DNA from: Oscillospiraceae bacterium | GTDB lineage: Bacteria > Bacillota > Clostridia > Oscillospirales > Oscillospiraceae | Length of the DNA stretch: 36,057 bases | Direction: 5' to 3' | Assembly: GCA_015067925.1 (NCBI GenBank) | Contig: SVLN01000003.1 | Coordinates: 1-36,057, forward strand | Shown here: positions 6,978 to 14,539 of the stretch, piece by piece | Numbering within the stretch: the first letter of the stretch is position 1 | Layout of the letters: the number at the start of each line of letters is the position of its first letter | Translations under genes and position numbers: made by a program | The notes under the pieces: model-generated | Seen by the model: the letters and a program-made list of their open reading frames with translations, nothing else | Databases searched by the model: none | Told to the model about the DNA's origin: nothing

Positions 6978-9674
6978 ATGATCAAACGACTCAATGATGT
7001 GCTGGCCAACCGGGGCGAAAACTATATTCTCCCGTTCTTCTGGCAGCACGGCGAAACCGAAGAAGTTCTGCGCGAATACATGGGTGCAATCCAGGCCTGC
7101 GGCATCGGCGCAGTGTGCGTGGAGTGCCGTCCCCACCCGGATTTTTGCGGCGAGCAGTGGTGGCATGATATGGACATCATCCTCGATGAAGCCAGAACGC
7201 GCGGCATGAAGGTCTGGATTCTGGACGATGCCCACTTCCCCACCGGTCAGGCCAATGGTGCCATGGCAGATGCTCCGGCAGAGCTGTGCAAACAGTATCT
7301 GTTCTATAACGTCTGCGACGTTGCAGGTCCCACTCCCGCGGTTCAGCTGGATGCGTTCGGCCTGTCTCATCGCATCAAGTCCTTCTTCAATGCAGCGCCC
7401 GCTGGTTTCCACGCAGGGCCTGTCCGTGAATTCGACGATGACAAGTTTATGGCTGTTGTCGCAGCCAAAGCGGATGACAAGGGCATTGATGCGTCCACCC
7501 TTACGAACCTGACTGACCTGGTGGACGAAAACGGACAGCTCTTCTGGGATGTCCCCGATGGATTCTGGAGAATTTTTGTTCTTTATCTGACTCGCAACGG
7601 CATGGGTGCCACCCATTACATCAACATGGTCAGCAAGGAATCCTGCTACCAGCAAATCAAAGCCGTCTACGAACCTCACTGGGAGCACTATGCTGATGAT
7701 TTCGGCAAAACCATCGCCGGTTTCTTCAGCGATGAGCCTCCTCTGGGCAATATCAACGGCGGCTTTGAAAACTGGATCGGCAACCCTGTCCCCATCAGCT
7801 GGTCCGATGAAGTGGAAGCTGCACTTGTTGAACGACTTGGTGCAGACTACCTGACCAAGATGCCCGCCATCTGGTATCCATCCGAGGATGATGGCGAAAC
7901 GGCCCGCCTGCGTTACATCTATATGGATATTATTACCCGTCTGGTTGAGAAGGACTTCTCTCTGCAGATCGGTGATTGGTGTGCCGAGCACGGCGTGCGC
8001 TACATCGGCCACACCATCGAGGACAACAACCAGCATGCCCGCATGGGTCAGAGTTTTGGTCACCAGTTCCGCGGTGTCGCCGGCCAGCACATGGGCGGCA
8101 TCGACTGCATCGGTAACCAGGTTCTTTTGGGTGGCGAGCACGATTTCCGCTGCGGCAGCTTTGTCCGTGGCTCCGCGACCCCTGAGCAGGACGGCGAGTT
8201 CTACCACTTCCTGCTGGGCAAGCTGGGTTCTTCCCACGGCCATCTGGATCCGCGCAAGAACGGCACCAGCATGTGCGAACTCTACGGTGCTTACGGTTGG
8301 GGTGCCGGCACCCGTCTGCAGAAGTATGTGACCGATCATCTACTGGTACGCGGCATCAACCACTTCGTTCCCCACGCCTTCTCTCCCAAGCAGTTCCCCG
8401 ACGGCGACTGTCCGCCTCACTTCTATGCCCACGGCTACAATCCGCTGTATGAAGGTTTCGGCAATCTGATGCGCTACATGAACCGCATCTCCCACCTGTT
8501 CAACGGTGGTACCGCGGTTGCTCCGGTTGGCCTTCTGTATCATGCCGAGGCAGAGTGGGCCGGCCGCGAGGAAGGTTATATGCTGACACAGAAGCCCGCC
8601 CGCGTGCTGCACGAAAACCAGATTGACTTTGAGATCATCTGGGCGGATCTGTTTACCGAAACGGAACGTTTTGGCACTGTTTTTGACGGAAAGGCCCTGA
8701 CCATTAACGGTCAAAGCTTTGGCGCTGTCGTTGTTCCCTATACCCGCTATGTCACCCGAGACTTCGCAGCCTTTGTTGAAAAAGCGAACGAGTCCGGCTT
8801 CCCTGTTCTGTTTGTCGACGGCCTGCCTGTCAAATACTGCGGCGAAAACACTTCTGTTGAGCTCTCTGGCTGCCGGGTGGTTTCTCTGACAGAACTGCCT
8901 GCTGTGCTGCGCGAGCTGGGCGTCTGTGATGTAACTGCCTGCCATGCATTTGATGGCCTGCGTTACTACCACTACCGTCATGAGAACGATATTTACATGT
9001 TCTCCAACGAGACCACCGGCGATACCTTTACCGGTTGGGTACAGCTCAGCGCCAAGGGTACGCCCGTGTTCTACAACGCCATGGACAACTGCATCCAGGC
9101 TGCTGAGTTTGAAGCGAACGACCAGGGTACCCGCGTGAAACTGACGCTTGCTCCGTATGAAAGCACGCTCATCTGCTTCAATACGGATCTTGAAGCTGTT
9201 TGTTCTCCTACTTTGACCAACGAGACCACACTGACCGGCCCGTGGGACATCTGCTATTCCGACGCCATGGAACGCAACTTCACCAAGTTCAATGAAGCCC
9301 ACTCCATTGGCGAGATCGAAAACTTTGAGTCTCCGGCAAAACGCCATCCCAAGTTCTCCGGTGTGGTACGCTATTCCTGCCGTTTTGACAGCAAGGCTGC
9401 ACCTGCTGCGCTGGAACTGGAGAACGCTTATGAGGCTGCTCAGGTTACTTTGAACGGAAAGAAGTCAGTGATACGTATCTGTCCGCCCTATCGCTTCGAT
9501 CTGACGGAAATGCTCCGCGATGGCGAAAATGAACTGACCATCGACGTATTCACCACCCTTGAGCGTGCTGTGAAGCACATTCCGCCCCGCGCCGGTGATC
9601 GTCCGCCTCTGCCCACCGTTGGTGTGCTGCAACCCTACGGACTGATTGGAAAAGTAAAGCTCTTCACCAAATAA
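6978..9674 (+). CDS. Large glycoside hydrolase, GH106-like putative alpha-L-rhamnosidase
   Basis: I start at ATG 6978, which follows AGAGGTG; the frame is open further upstream, but that part covers the promoter. The 898-residue protein lacks a signal peptide, so it probably acts in the cytoplasm. The N-terminal part looks like a TIM barrel. Val-Trp-Ile-Leu-Asp-Asp-Ala-His-Phe-Pro-Thr-Gly near residue 80 resembles the W-x-x-D-E-x-x-x-P-S-G pattern of GH106 enzymes. Phe-Phe-Ser-Asp-Glu-Pro-Pro near residue 250 could hold an acidic catalytic residue. The last ~150 residues resemble a beta-sandwich sugar-binding module (Thr-Leu-Thr-Gly-Pro-Trp-Asp, Val-Thr-Leu-Asn-Gly-Lys). Its position opposite an AraC gene and rhaBAD supports release of L-rhamnose from plant or bacterial glycosides. 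Family membership is by motif resemblance only; an unassigned neighbouring family is possible. Confidence 0.72.
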   Translation: MIKRLNDVLANRGENYILPFFWQHGETEEVLREYMGAIQACGIGAVCVECRPHPDFCGEQWWHDMDIILDEARTRGMKVWILDDAHFPTGQANGAMADAPAELCKQYLFYNVCDVAGPTPAVQLDAFGLSHRIKSFFNAAPAGFHAGPVREFDDDKFMAVVAAKADDKGIDASTLTNLTDLVDENGQLFWDVPDGFWRIFVLYLTRNGMGATHYINMVSKESCYQQIKAVYEPHWEHYADDFGKTIAGFFSDEPPLGNINGGFENWIGNPVPISWSDEVEAALVERLGADYLTKMPAIWYPSEDDGETARLRYIYMDIITRLVEKDFSLQIGDWCAEHGVRYIGHTIEDNNQHARMGQSFGHQFRGVAGQHMGGIDCIGNQVLLGGEHDFRCGSFVRGSATPEQDGEFYHFLLGKLGSSHGHLDPRKNGTSMCELYGAYGWGAGTRLQKYVTDHLLVRGINHFVPHAFSPKQFPDGDCPPHFYAHGYNPLYEGFGNLMRYMNRISHLFNGGTAVAPVGLLYHAEAEWAGREEGYMLTQKPARVLHENQIDFEIIWADLFTETERFGTVFDGKALTINGQSFGAVVVPYTRYVTRDFAAFVEKANESGFPVLFVDGLPVKYCGENTSVELSGCRVVSLTELPAVLRELGVCDVTACHAFDGLRYYHYRHENDIYMFSNETTGDTFTGWVQLSAKGTPVFYNAMDNCIQAAEFEANDQGTRVKLTLAPYESTLICFNTDLEAVCSPTLTNETTLTGPWDICYSDAMERNFTKFNEAHSIGEIENFESPAKRHPKFSGVVRYSCRFDSKAAPAALELENAYEAAQVTLNGKKSVIRICPPYRFDLTEMLRDGENELTIDVFTTLERAVKHIPPRAGDRPPLPTVGVLQPYGLIGKVKLFTK

Positions 9675-9677
9675 CAC

Positions 9678-9711
9678 AAAAAGCCGTTTCCCAGATGGGA
9701 AACGGCTTTTT
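9678..9711. terminator. Bidirectional terminator between the glycosidase and anti-sigma genes
   Basis: A 15-base perfect stem with an AGAT loop and A/T runs on both sides. It lies between two convergent genes and can serve both: it starts four bases after the glycosidase stop and ends just before the anti-sigma stop on the other strand. Confidence 0.92.
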
Positions 9712-9712
9712 C

Positions 9713-10513
9713 TTATTCTTGAATCAAAATGATCGCTTCTGCCATTGCTGCATAAGCCTGCTGATAGATTTCATAATGGCTTGCGTTGGGGCAAGTCTCA
9801 TAGATTTCTTCTGCCAGAGCAATAGAAACCTCGCATTGCAGACCCCATTCTCCATATGAAAACGGCAATTCAAGGAAATAGTCGCCCAGCAAGTCTGAAC
9901 TGTCATAAATCAACACAACAGCATAGTCCGAAAGAGCCCGGACCACTGCCTCACCCTTATCGGCATCGAACTGTTCCGCTTCATCCACCACCACATCATC
10001 TGCCCAACCATCGGCATATTCCGAAGGCTCGGCAAAATCCGCTTCAGCAGCATCACTGGCTGCCATCGGTGCTTCTGTGCCTGTTGCTGTATCAGACGTA
10101 GAATAGTCGCTCACACGCTCCAACATGGCGTTGTCACTCATGGCTGTGGAGCCATTCATCAGCGCTTCGGATTTCATCTTGGGTACCAGGAAGCTGCCAA
10201 CATCGGTAAAGCCGATTACCAGCGCCAGTGCTGCAGCACACGCAGCGGTGCCGATGATTCTGAACGGGACCTTGCGCGATTTCTTTTTCTGCTGCTCGGC
10301 CATCACCCGGAACATCACCTGACCGGCAAAATTCTCCGGCGGCTCTTCCTCCAGCGTCAGTAGATCCTGCTGAATGAGGCTGTAGGACTCATAGACGCTG
10401 CGGCATTCGTCGCACGCGGAGAGGTGCGAGCGCAGCACAGCATCATTCTCCTGGGAAATGCACTGATCGATTTTTTCGTTGATCAGTTCTAGGGCACGAT
10501 CACATGTGCACAT
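9713..10513 (-). CDS. Membrane anti-sigma factor with zinc finger (zf-HC2)
   Basis: I chose ATG 10513, nine bases after AAAGGAGG; the TTG at 10519 is too close to that site. The 266-residue protein opens with a zinc-binding anti-sigma domain. His30-x3-Cys34-x2-Cys37 is the HxxxCxxC motif of the family. One membrane helix follows at about residues 84-103, preceded by a Lys/Arg-rich stretch, so the N-terminus faces the cytoplasm. The outer part of about 160 residues is very rich in Asp and Glu and resembles no sensor domain I recognise. It should hold the sigma factor encoded just upstream inactive until an envelope signal arrives. No protease site can be read from sequence. Confidence 0.87.
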   Translation of the reverse strand: MCTCDRALELINEKIDQCISQENDAVLRSHLSACDECRSVYESYSLIQQDLLTLEEEPPENFAGQVMFRVMAEQQKKKSRKVPFRIIGTAACAAALALVIGFTDVGSFLVPKMKSEALMNGSTAMSDNAMLERVSDYSTSDTATGTEAPMAASDAAEADFAEPSEYADGWADDVVVDEAEQFDADKGEAVVRALSDYAVVLIYDSSDLLGDYFLELPFSYGEWGLQCEVSIALAEEIYETCPNASHYEIYQQAYAAMAEAIILIQE

Positions 10514-10515
10514 GC

Positions 10516-11121
10516 TCAATCCCCTCCTTTCGTATCGTTGGACGAAACTGAGCCGAATTTGTTCCCGGTTTGTAATAATTTTTTCCTGATTTTTTCCCGT
10601 GCTCTGGAAATGCGCGATTTTACCGTTCCTTCCTTCACCCCAAGGATCTCGGCGATCTGCGCATAGCTTTGTCCTGCAAAAACACTCATGCTTAAAGCTT
10701 CACGATACTCCGGTTCCAGAGAATCCAGCGCTTCGCGGATGAGTGCGTGTTCTTCCTGCTTAAGAAGCCGTTCCTCTGGCTGCGGTGCGGGATCCGGGAA
10801 GGAGAATTCCTGTTCCTCGTTTTCATCATCCAGATACACGGCAGAGACCGTGCTGCGGCGCTTGCGCTGCCGCAGGAAACTGATGCAGGCATTGCTGGTG
10901 AGCCGATAAATCCAGGTAGAAAAGGAAGAATCGAACTTGAAATTTGGAAGTCCACGCCAGGCATTCAGGAAGGCTTCCTGCGCCAGATCGCCCGCATCCT
11001 CAGCATTTCCTGTCATGCGAAGCGCCAGGTTGTACACCGGCTTTTGATATGTAAGCACCAGCTGTTCAAAGGCGCTATGATCCCCTTTTGCTGCCTGCAG
11101 CACCAGGGTCATCTCATCCAT
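10516..11121 (-). CDS. ECF-type RNA polymerase sigma factor (SigW/RpoE-like)
   Basis: The 201-residue protein has the two-domain ECF layout. Region 2 at about residues 20-90 includes Ala-Gly-Asp-Leu-Ala-Gln-Glu-Ala-Phe-Leu, Phe-Ser-Thr-Trp-Ile-Tyr-Arg and Ala-Cys-Ile-Ser-Phe-Leu-Arg. An acidic linker follows, then region 4 at about 125-185 with Tyr-Ala-Gln-Ile-Ala-Glu-Ile-Leu-Gly and Gly-Thr-Val-Lys-Ser-Arg. It directs RNA polymerase to stress-type promoters. The ATG follows GAGGTGA, and that site overlaps the dusB stop. The stop lies three bases before the anti-sigma start, the usual coupled pair. Its target promoters were not identified here. Confidence 0.93.
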   Translation of the reverse strand: MDEMTLVLQAAKGDHSAFEQLVLTYQKPVYNLALRMTGNAEDAGDLAQEAFLNAWRGLPNFKFDSSFSTWIYRLTSNACISFLRQRKRRSTVSAVYLDDENEEQEFSFPDPAPQPEERLLKQEEHALIREALDSLEPEYREALSMSVFAGQSYAQIAEILGVKEGTVKSRISRAREKIRKKLLQTGNKFGSVSSNDTKGGD

Positions 11122-11125
11122 TTTC

Positions 11126-12091
11126 TCACCTCAAATCGCGCTGTATTCCTTTCACGATTGCATATACATCCTCCGGCTTTTCAATCCGGGAGATTCTCTC
11201 TTTATAGTAACCGGAGTATGCAACTCCCCGCAGATACCAATTAAAATACTTTCTGGCTTCCAGGCAGGCAATGTGCTCGCCCTTGTCCTCCAGATTGATC
11301 TCAAACTGCCGCAGAGCAACTTCGATCCGATCCTTGAGCGCCGGGCGATCAGGCACTTCTTCCCCGTTCAGGGCGGCCTTGATCTGGCTGAACACCCAGG
11401 GATCTCCAAAGGCCGCTCTACCCACCATGAGCATCTCACAGCCGGTCCATTTACGGCACTTGATTGCTTCCTGAGGGCCAATAATATCACCGTTGGCGAT
11501 AACCGGAATGGAAACCGCCTGACGAACCTTGGCGATGGTATCCCAGTCGGCAACGCCGGAATACTGCATGACTTTGGTTCTGCCGTGCACTGCAATGGCG
11601 GCTGCGCCGGCCTGTTCCAGACGCTTGGCAAACTCCACTACATTGATGCTGCCCTTATCCCAGCCGATGCGGGTCTTGACCGTTACGGGAACGGAGACCG
11701 CCTTACAGCAAGCCTCAACAATTCTAGCCGCCAGGTCCGGGTCCTTCATCAAAGCGCTGCCGTCGCCGTTGCCGGCGATCTTTCCCACGGGGCAGCCCAT
11801 GTTGATATCCAAAATCTCGCATCCGGAGTGACCGATGGCCAGTTCTGCGCCCTGGGCCATGATCTCGGGATCATTGCCGAAGATCTGGGCAGCACAGACT
11901 CCGGTGGGCGTCTTGCGTAGAAGGCCCTTCGACTTTTTGTCCTGATACACCAGCGCCCGGGACGAAACCATCTCCGTCACCGTCAGGGCTGCACCGTACT
12001 CGGCACAGATCGTGCGGTAAGCATAGTCCGTCACGCCGGCCATGGGTGCAAGCACCAGAGAGCCATCAATTGTTACTGATCCAATGCGCAA
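11126..12091 (-). CDS. dusB: tRNA-dihydrouridine synthase DusB
   Basis: This FMN enzyme reduces uridines in the D-loop of tRNA to dihydrouridine. The N-terminal Leu-Ala-Pro-Met-Ala-Gly-Val-Thr-Asp is the flavin-binding start of the TIM barrel. Met-Gly-Cys-Pro-Val-Gly-Lys places the catalytic cysteine at C100, and Gly-Arg-Ala-Ala-Phe-Gly-Asp-Pro-Trp closes the barrel. Length is 321 residues, as usual. The start is TTG, with GGAGG seven bases upstream and no better ATG. It is the first gene of a leftward unit with the sigma/anti-sigma pair; its TGA is part of the sigma gene's ribosome binding site. A promoter is visible upstream. Confidence 0.94.
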   Translation of the reverse strand: MRIGSVTIDGSLVLAPMAGVTDYAYRTICAEYGAALTVTEMVSSRALVYQDKKSKGLLRKTPTGVCAAQIFGNDPEIMAQGAELAIGHSGCEILDINMGCPVGKIAGNGDGSALMKDPDLAARIVEACCKAVSVPVTVKTRIGWDKGSINVVEFAKRLEQAGAAAIAVHGRTKVMQYSGVADWDTIAKVRQAVSIPVIANGDIIGPQEAIKCRKWTGCEMLMVGRAAFGDPWVFSQIKAALNGEEVPDRPALKDRIEVALRQFEINLEDKGEHIACLEARKYFNWYLRGVAYSGYYKERISRIEKPEDVYAIVKGIQRDLR

Positions 12092-12114
12092 AATGCCACC
12101 TCCAGACAGGCTCT

Positions 12115-12143
12115 ATCTTATCACATTCTCTGCTCTTCGGCAA
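12115..12143 (-). promoter_or_regulatory. Promoter of dusB
   Basis: On the minus strand TTGCCG and TAAGAT are separated by 17 bases, with a TG one base before the -10 (TGATAAGAT). The predicted start point is about 15-20 bases upstream of the TTG start codon. It follows the TTGCnn pattern seen at several promoters in this window. Confidence 0.6.
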
Positions 12144-12193
12144 TCCTTACCTTTTTTTCATTCTTCCCTCAAAAAAAGACTTCTATTCTATGG

Positions 12194-12223
12194 TTGCAGA
12201 TTCCGCATTTTTCATGCTATAAT
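12194..12223 (+). promoter_or_regulatory. Promoter of cdd
   Basis: TGCTATAAT is a perfect extended -10 box. TTGCAG lies 18 bases upstream as a weak -35. The predicted start point is just before the cytidine deaminase gene. Confidence 0.7.
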
Positions 12224-12252
12224 GGAGTAAGAGAGAAATGAGGAGAATGCAC

Positions 12253-12645
12253 ATGAGAGACATTGAACTGATCGCCCACGCAAGAGAAATGACCCGCAGA
12301 TCCTATGCGCCCTATTCCGGCTACCGTGTCGGCGCCGCTCTGCTGGGTGTCAACGGCAAGGTGTACACCGGCTGCAACATTGAAAGCGCTTCCTATGGCG
12401 CCACGATCTGTGCAGAGCGAGCTGCCATTGCCAACGCCTTCCGGGACGGCTGCCAGAAGTTTATCCGTGCCGCCGTGATTTCGGACAAAAATGAAATCTG
12501 CACTCCCTGCGGTATCTGCCGACAGATGCTCTATGAGTTCTCTGAGCACCTGATGATCCTCTGCTGCAGCGCAGACGGCAAGGTTGTGGAGTACTCCATT
12601 GAAGAGCTGCTGCCCCACGGTTTCGGCAACGACAACATGAAATAA
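12253..12645 (+). CDS. cdd: Cytidine deaminase
   Basis: This zinc enzyme deaminates cytidine and deoxycytidine to uridine and deoxyuridine in pyrimidine salvage. I chose ATG 12253, six bases after AGGAGA, rather than the ATG at 12238. It places Tyr-Ala-Pro-Tyr-Ser 17 residues from the start, as in Bacillus Cdd, and gives the typical length of 130. Zinc ligands are C53 (Cys-Ala-Glu, with catalytic E55), C86 and C89 (Pro-Cys-Gly-Ile-Cys), the numbering of the Bacillus enzyme. It is a single-gene unit with its own promoter and terminator. Confidence 0.95.
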   Translation: MRDIELIAHAREMTRRSYAPYSGYRVGAALLGVNGKVYTGCNIESASYGATICAERAAIANAFRDGCQKFIRAAVISDKNEICTPCGICRQMLYEFSEHLMILCCSADGKVVEYSIEELLPHGFGNDNMK

Positions 12646-12647
12646 GC

Positions 12648-12676
12648 AAAAACGGACGGGATCCCGTCCGTTTTTT
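12648..12676 (+). terminator. Terminator after cdd
   Basis: A perfect palindrome with arms ACGGACGG around GATC, flanked by A and T runs and followed by six T on the plus strand. It starts two bases after the cdd stop. Confidence 0.92.
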
Positions 12677-12706
12677 CATCTGCCTCTAGCAAAGCAAGGG
12701 AAAGTA

Positions 12707-12715
12707 TGCTACAAT
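12707..12715 (+). promoter_or_regulatory. Extended -10 box before the DivIVA-like gene
   Basis: TGCTACAAT matches the extended -10 form seen elsewhere in the window, 37 bases before the ATG. No convincing -35 is visible, so the call rests on the -10 alone. Confidence 0.4.
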
Positions 12716-12751
12716 CTTTCTATCTTTTCTTCCAGAAAGTGAGGACAAAGT

Positions 12752-13207
12752 ATGGATTACTCCAATTTCCGCTCCGCCATCGGCGGCTTCCGCCGTTCGG
12801 ACGTATTCGCCTATATTGAGCGCACCTCCCAGGAGCATCGTCAGGCGCTGCGTGAGCTTGAGAAAAAAAATGCTGCGCTGCAGGCCGAAAATGATGCGCT
12901 GAAAGCGCAGCTGGCCTCCATGCAGCCCCAGCCCGCGCCCACCGTTGAGCCCACTCCGGTTGATCTGGATGCCCAGGAGCTGGCCGCTTACCGCCGCGCG
13001 GAAGCTGCAGAGCGCAATGCCCGCCGCCGTATCGCCAAGCTCAACGAGCAGGTTGCTGCTCTTTCCGCGCAGACCGATGCCTCTCTGACCGAGCTGGACG
13101 AAAAGGCTCAGGCCCTGGCGGCGCAGGCCACCGCACTTCTTACAGAACTGAAGGAAAGCGTTGCAGCATTCGGCAGCACCTTCGAAGCAGATGACGACAA
13201 TGCGTGA
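12752..13207 (+). CDS. DivIVA-like coiled-coil protein, function unknown
   Basis: The 151-residue protein begins Phe-Arg-Ser-Ala-Ile-Gly-Gly-Phe-Arg-Arg-Ser-Asp-Val-Phe-Ala-Tyr-Ile. This resembles the start of DivIVA-domain proteins, which bind curved membrane and mark poles and septa. A coiled coil follows at about residues 25-60 (Glu-Lys-Lys-Asn-Ala-Ala-Leu-Gln-Ala-Glu-Asn), then a Pro-rich break, then a second Ala-rich helix to near the C-terminus. The ATG follows GTGAGG. It overlaps the next gene by eight bases, so the two are probably translated together, though no functional link to a hydro-lyase is obvious. A role in cell shape or division is possible but not shown by the sequence. Confidence 0.7.
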   Translation: MDYSNFRSAIGGFRRSDVFAYIERTSQEHRQALRELEKKNAALQAENDALKAQLASMQPQPAPTVEPTPVDLDAQELAAYRRAEAAERNARRRIAKLNEQVAALSAQTDASLTELDEKAQALAAQATALLTELKESVAAFGSTFEADDDNA

Positions 13208-13754
13208 GTTCTCTTTTTGTACAGCACAGCTACATGAGCATATCCCAGTGCTGCATGCCGGCGATCGTGTAAAGCTGTCCGGAACCATCTACACCGCCCG
13301 GGATGCTGCCCACAAGCGGCTGTTTGCCCTTCTGGATGCAGGAGAAACTCTTCCGTTTCCGCTGAAAGGTGCACTGATCTATTATGCAGGCCCCACGCCT
13401 GCCCAGGCAGGTATGGCTGTCGGCTCTTGCGGCCCTACCACAGCAAGCCGTATGGACGGCTTCGCGCCGCGCCTTTTGGATCTTGGCCTGGGCGGCATGA
13501 TCGGCAAAGGCGAGAGAAACGAAGCAGTCTGCGAAGCCATTGTTCGCAACGGGGCAATCTACTTCTGTGCCGTTGGCGGCGCGGGCGCGCTGATTGCCAA
13601 TGCAATCGTCTCCGCAGAGGAGATCGCTTTCCCCGAACTGGGCTGCGAATCCATCAAACGGATGGAAATTAAGGACCTTCCCCTCACCGTTGCAATCGAC
13701 GCCCACGGCGGCAATATCTTCCGCGAAGGGCGTGCGTCCTATCAACGCGACTGA
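13200..13754 (+). CDS. Fumarate hydratase / L-tartrate dehydratase beta-type subunit
   Basis: The 184-residue protein matches the beta (C-terminal) part of iron-sulfur class I hydro-lyases. Gly-Thr-Ile-Tyr-Thr-Ala-Arg-Asp-Ala-Ala-His-Lys-Arg at about residues 28-40 and Gly-Pro-Thr-Thr-Ala-Ser-Arg-Met-Asp at about 78-86 are its active-site signatures. Gly-Met-Ile-Gly-Lys-Gly and Val-Gly-Gly-Ala-Gly-Ala-Leu also match. I start at ATG 13200 because Met-Arg-Glu is the usual opening; an ATG at 13191 is in frame. There is no strong ribosome binding site, fitting coupling with the overlapping gene upstream. In two-subunit members this part works with an alpha subunit that holds the 4Fe-4S cluster. 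No alpha gene is adjacent. The substrate (fumarate/malate or tartrate) cannot be decided. Confidence 0.86.
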   Translation: MREFSFCTAQLHEHIPVLHAGDRVKLSGTIYTARDAAHKRLFALLDAGETLPFPLKGALIYYAGPTPAQAGMAVGSCGPTTASRMDGFAPRLLDLGLGGMIGKGERNEAVCEAIVRNGAIYFCAVGGAGALIANAIVSAEEIAFPELGCESIKRMEIKDLPLTVAIDAHGGNIFREGRASYQRD

Positions 13755-13775
13755 TCTTTGAAAGGAGCTTTCCAT

Positions 13776-14501
13776 ATGTTCAAGACCAAGGCAATCAAAG
13801 TATCCGATACCCTCTATGCCCTGGAACAGTCCATGGGCAGCGGTTTGGTTCGCTGCTTCCTGATTCTGGGCAGCGAGAAGGCACTTCTGCTGGACTGCGG
13901 CGTCATCCCCGACGATTTGCTGGGACTCGTGCGCACGATTACCGATCTGCCCCTGATGGTTGCGCTGACCCATGCCGACGGCGATCACATTGTCAATGCC
14001 GAGCAATTCCCGGAGCTTTATGCCCACGAAGACGACGCACACATGGTGGTGCATCGCTTCGCTTCACTGGAAGGCCATGTCCTTCCCCTCAAGGACGGTG
14101 AGTGCATTGATCTGGGCGGCACTGTTCTGGATATCACGCATATCCCCGGCCATACCCACGGCTCTCTGGCGTATCGGAACCTAAAAGAAGGCTATCTGAT
14201 TGCCGGCGACAGCGTGGACTATGCGCCTGTTTATATGTTTGGAAACCACCGCAACTTTGAGCACTACGTTGCATCCCTCAAGCGGCTTCAGGTCATGGGC
14301 GGCTATCATCGCATCTACACCTGCCACGGCGAGCTTTGCATTCCCGCCAATGCAGTTGCGCAGCAGCTTCTGGTCTGCGACGGCATTCGGGACGGCAGCA
14401 TCACACCGAAAGATCCGGATGCTCCCCACGTGAAGGACAGCGGTGCCAAGCTTTATGAGCGAGGCCCCTGCGCAATTTACTACGCAAAAGCAAATACCTA
14501 A
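13776..14501 (+). CDS. MBL-fold metal-dependent hydrolase
   Basis: ATG 13776 follows AAAGGAG by eight bases and gives 241 residues. The metallo-beta-lactamase fold is shown by Thr-His-Ala-Asp-Gly-Asp-His (H66, D68, D70, H71), Ile-Pro-Gly-His-Thr-His (H126), Ala-Gly-Asp-Ser (D145) and Cys-His-Gly-Glu (H184). The second His of the usual HxHxDH motif is Asp here, a variant that changes the first metal site. The family includes thioesterases, lactonases and phosphodiesterases; the substrate cannot be read. It follows the hydro-lyase subunit by 21 bases and is the last gene before a strong terminator. Confidence 0.85.
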   Translation: MFKTKAIKVSDTLYALEQSMGSGLVRCFLILGSEKALLLDCGVIPDDLLGLVRTITDLPLMVALTHADGDHIVNAEQFPELYAHEDDAHMVVHRFASLEGHVLPLKDGECIDLGGTVLDITHIPGHTHGSLAYRNLKEGYLIAGDSVDYAPVYMFGNHRNFEHYVASLKRLQVMGGYHRIYTCHGELCIPANAVAQQLLVCDGIRDGSITPKDPDAPHVKDSGAKLYERGPCAIYYAKANT

Positions 14502-14504
14502 ACC

Positions 14505-14538
14505 AAAACAGCAGCACTCAGACGAGTGCTGCTGTTTT
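14505..14538. terminator. Bidirectional terminator between MBL and acetyltransferase genes
   Basis: A 15-base perfect stem with an AGAC loop, with A4 and T4 at its ends, between two convergent genes. It can serve both directions. Confidence 0.92.
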
Positions 14539-14539
14539 C

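Noticed and set aside
6780..9347. Two long minus-strand open frames opposite the glycosidase gene.
   Set aside because: Both mirror the codon pattern of the real gene; no start site or family features were seen, and they would overlap the divergent promoter region.
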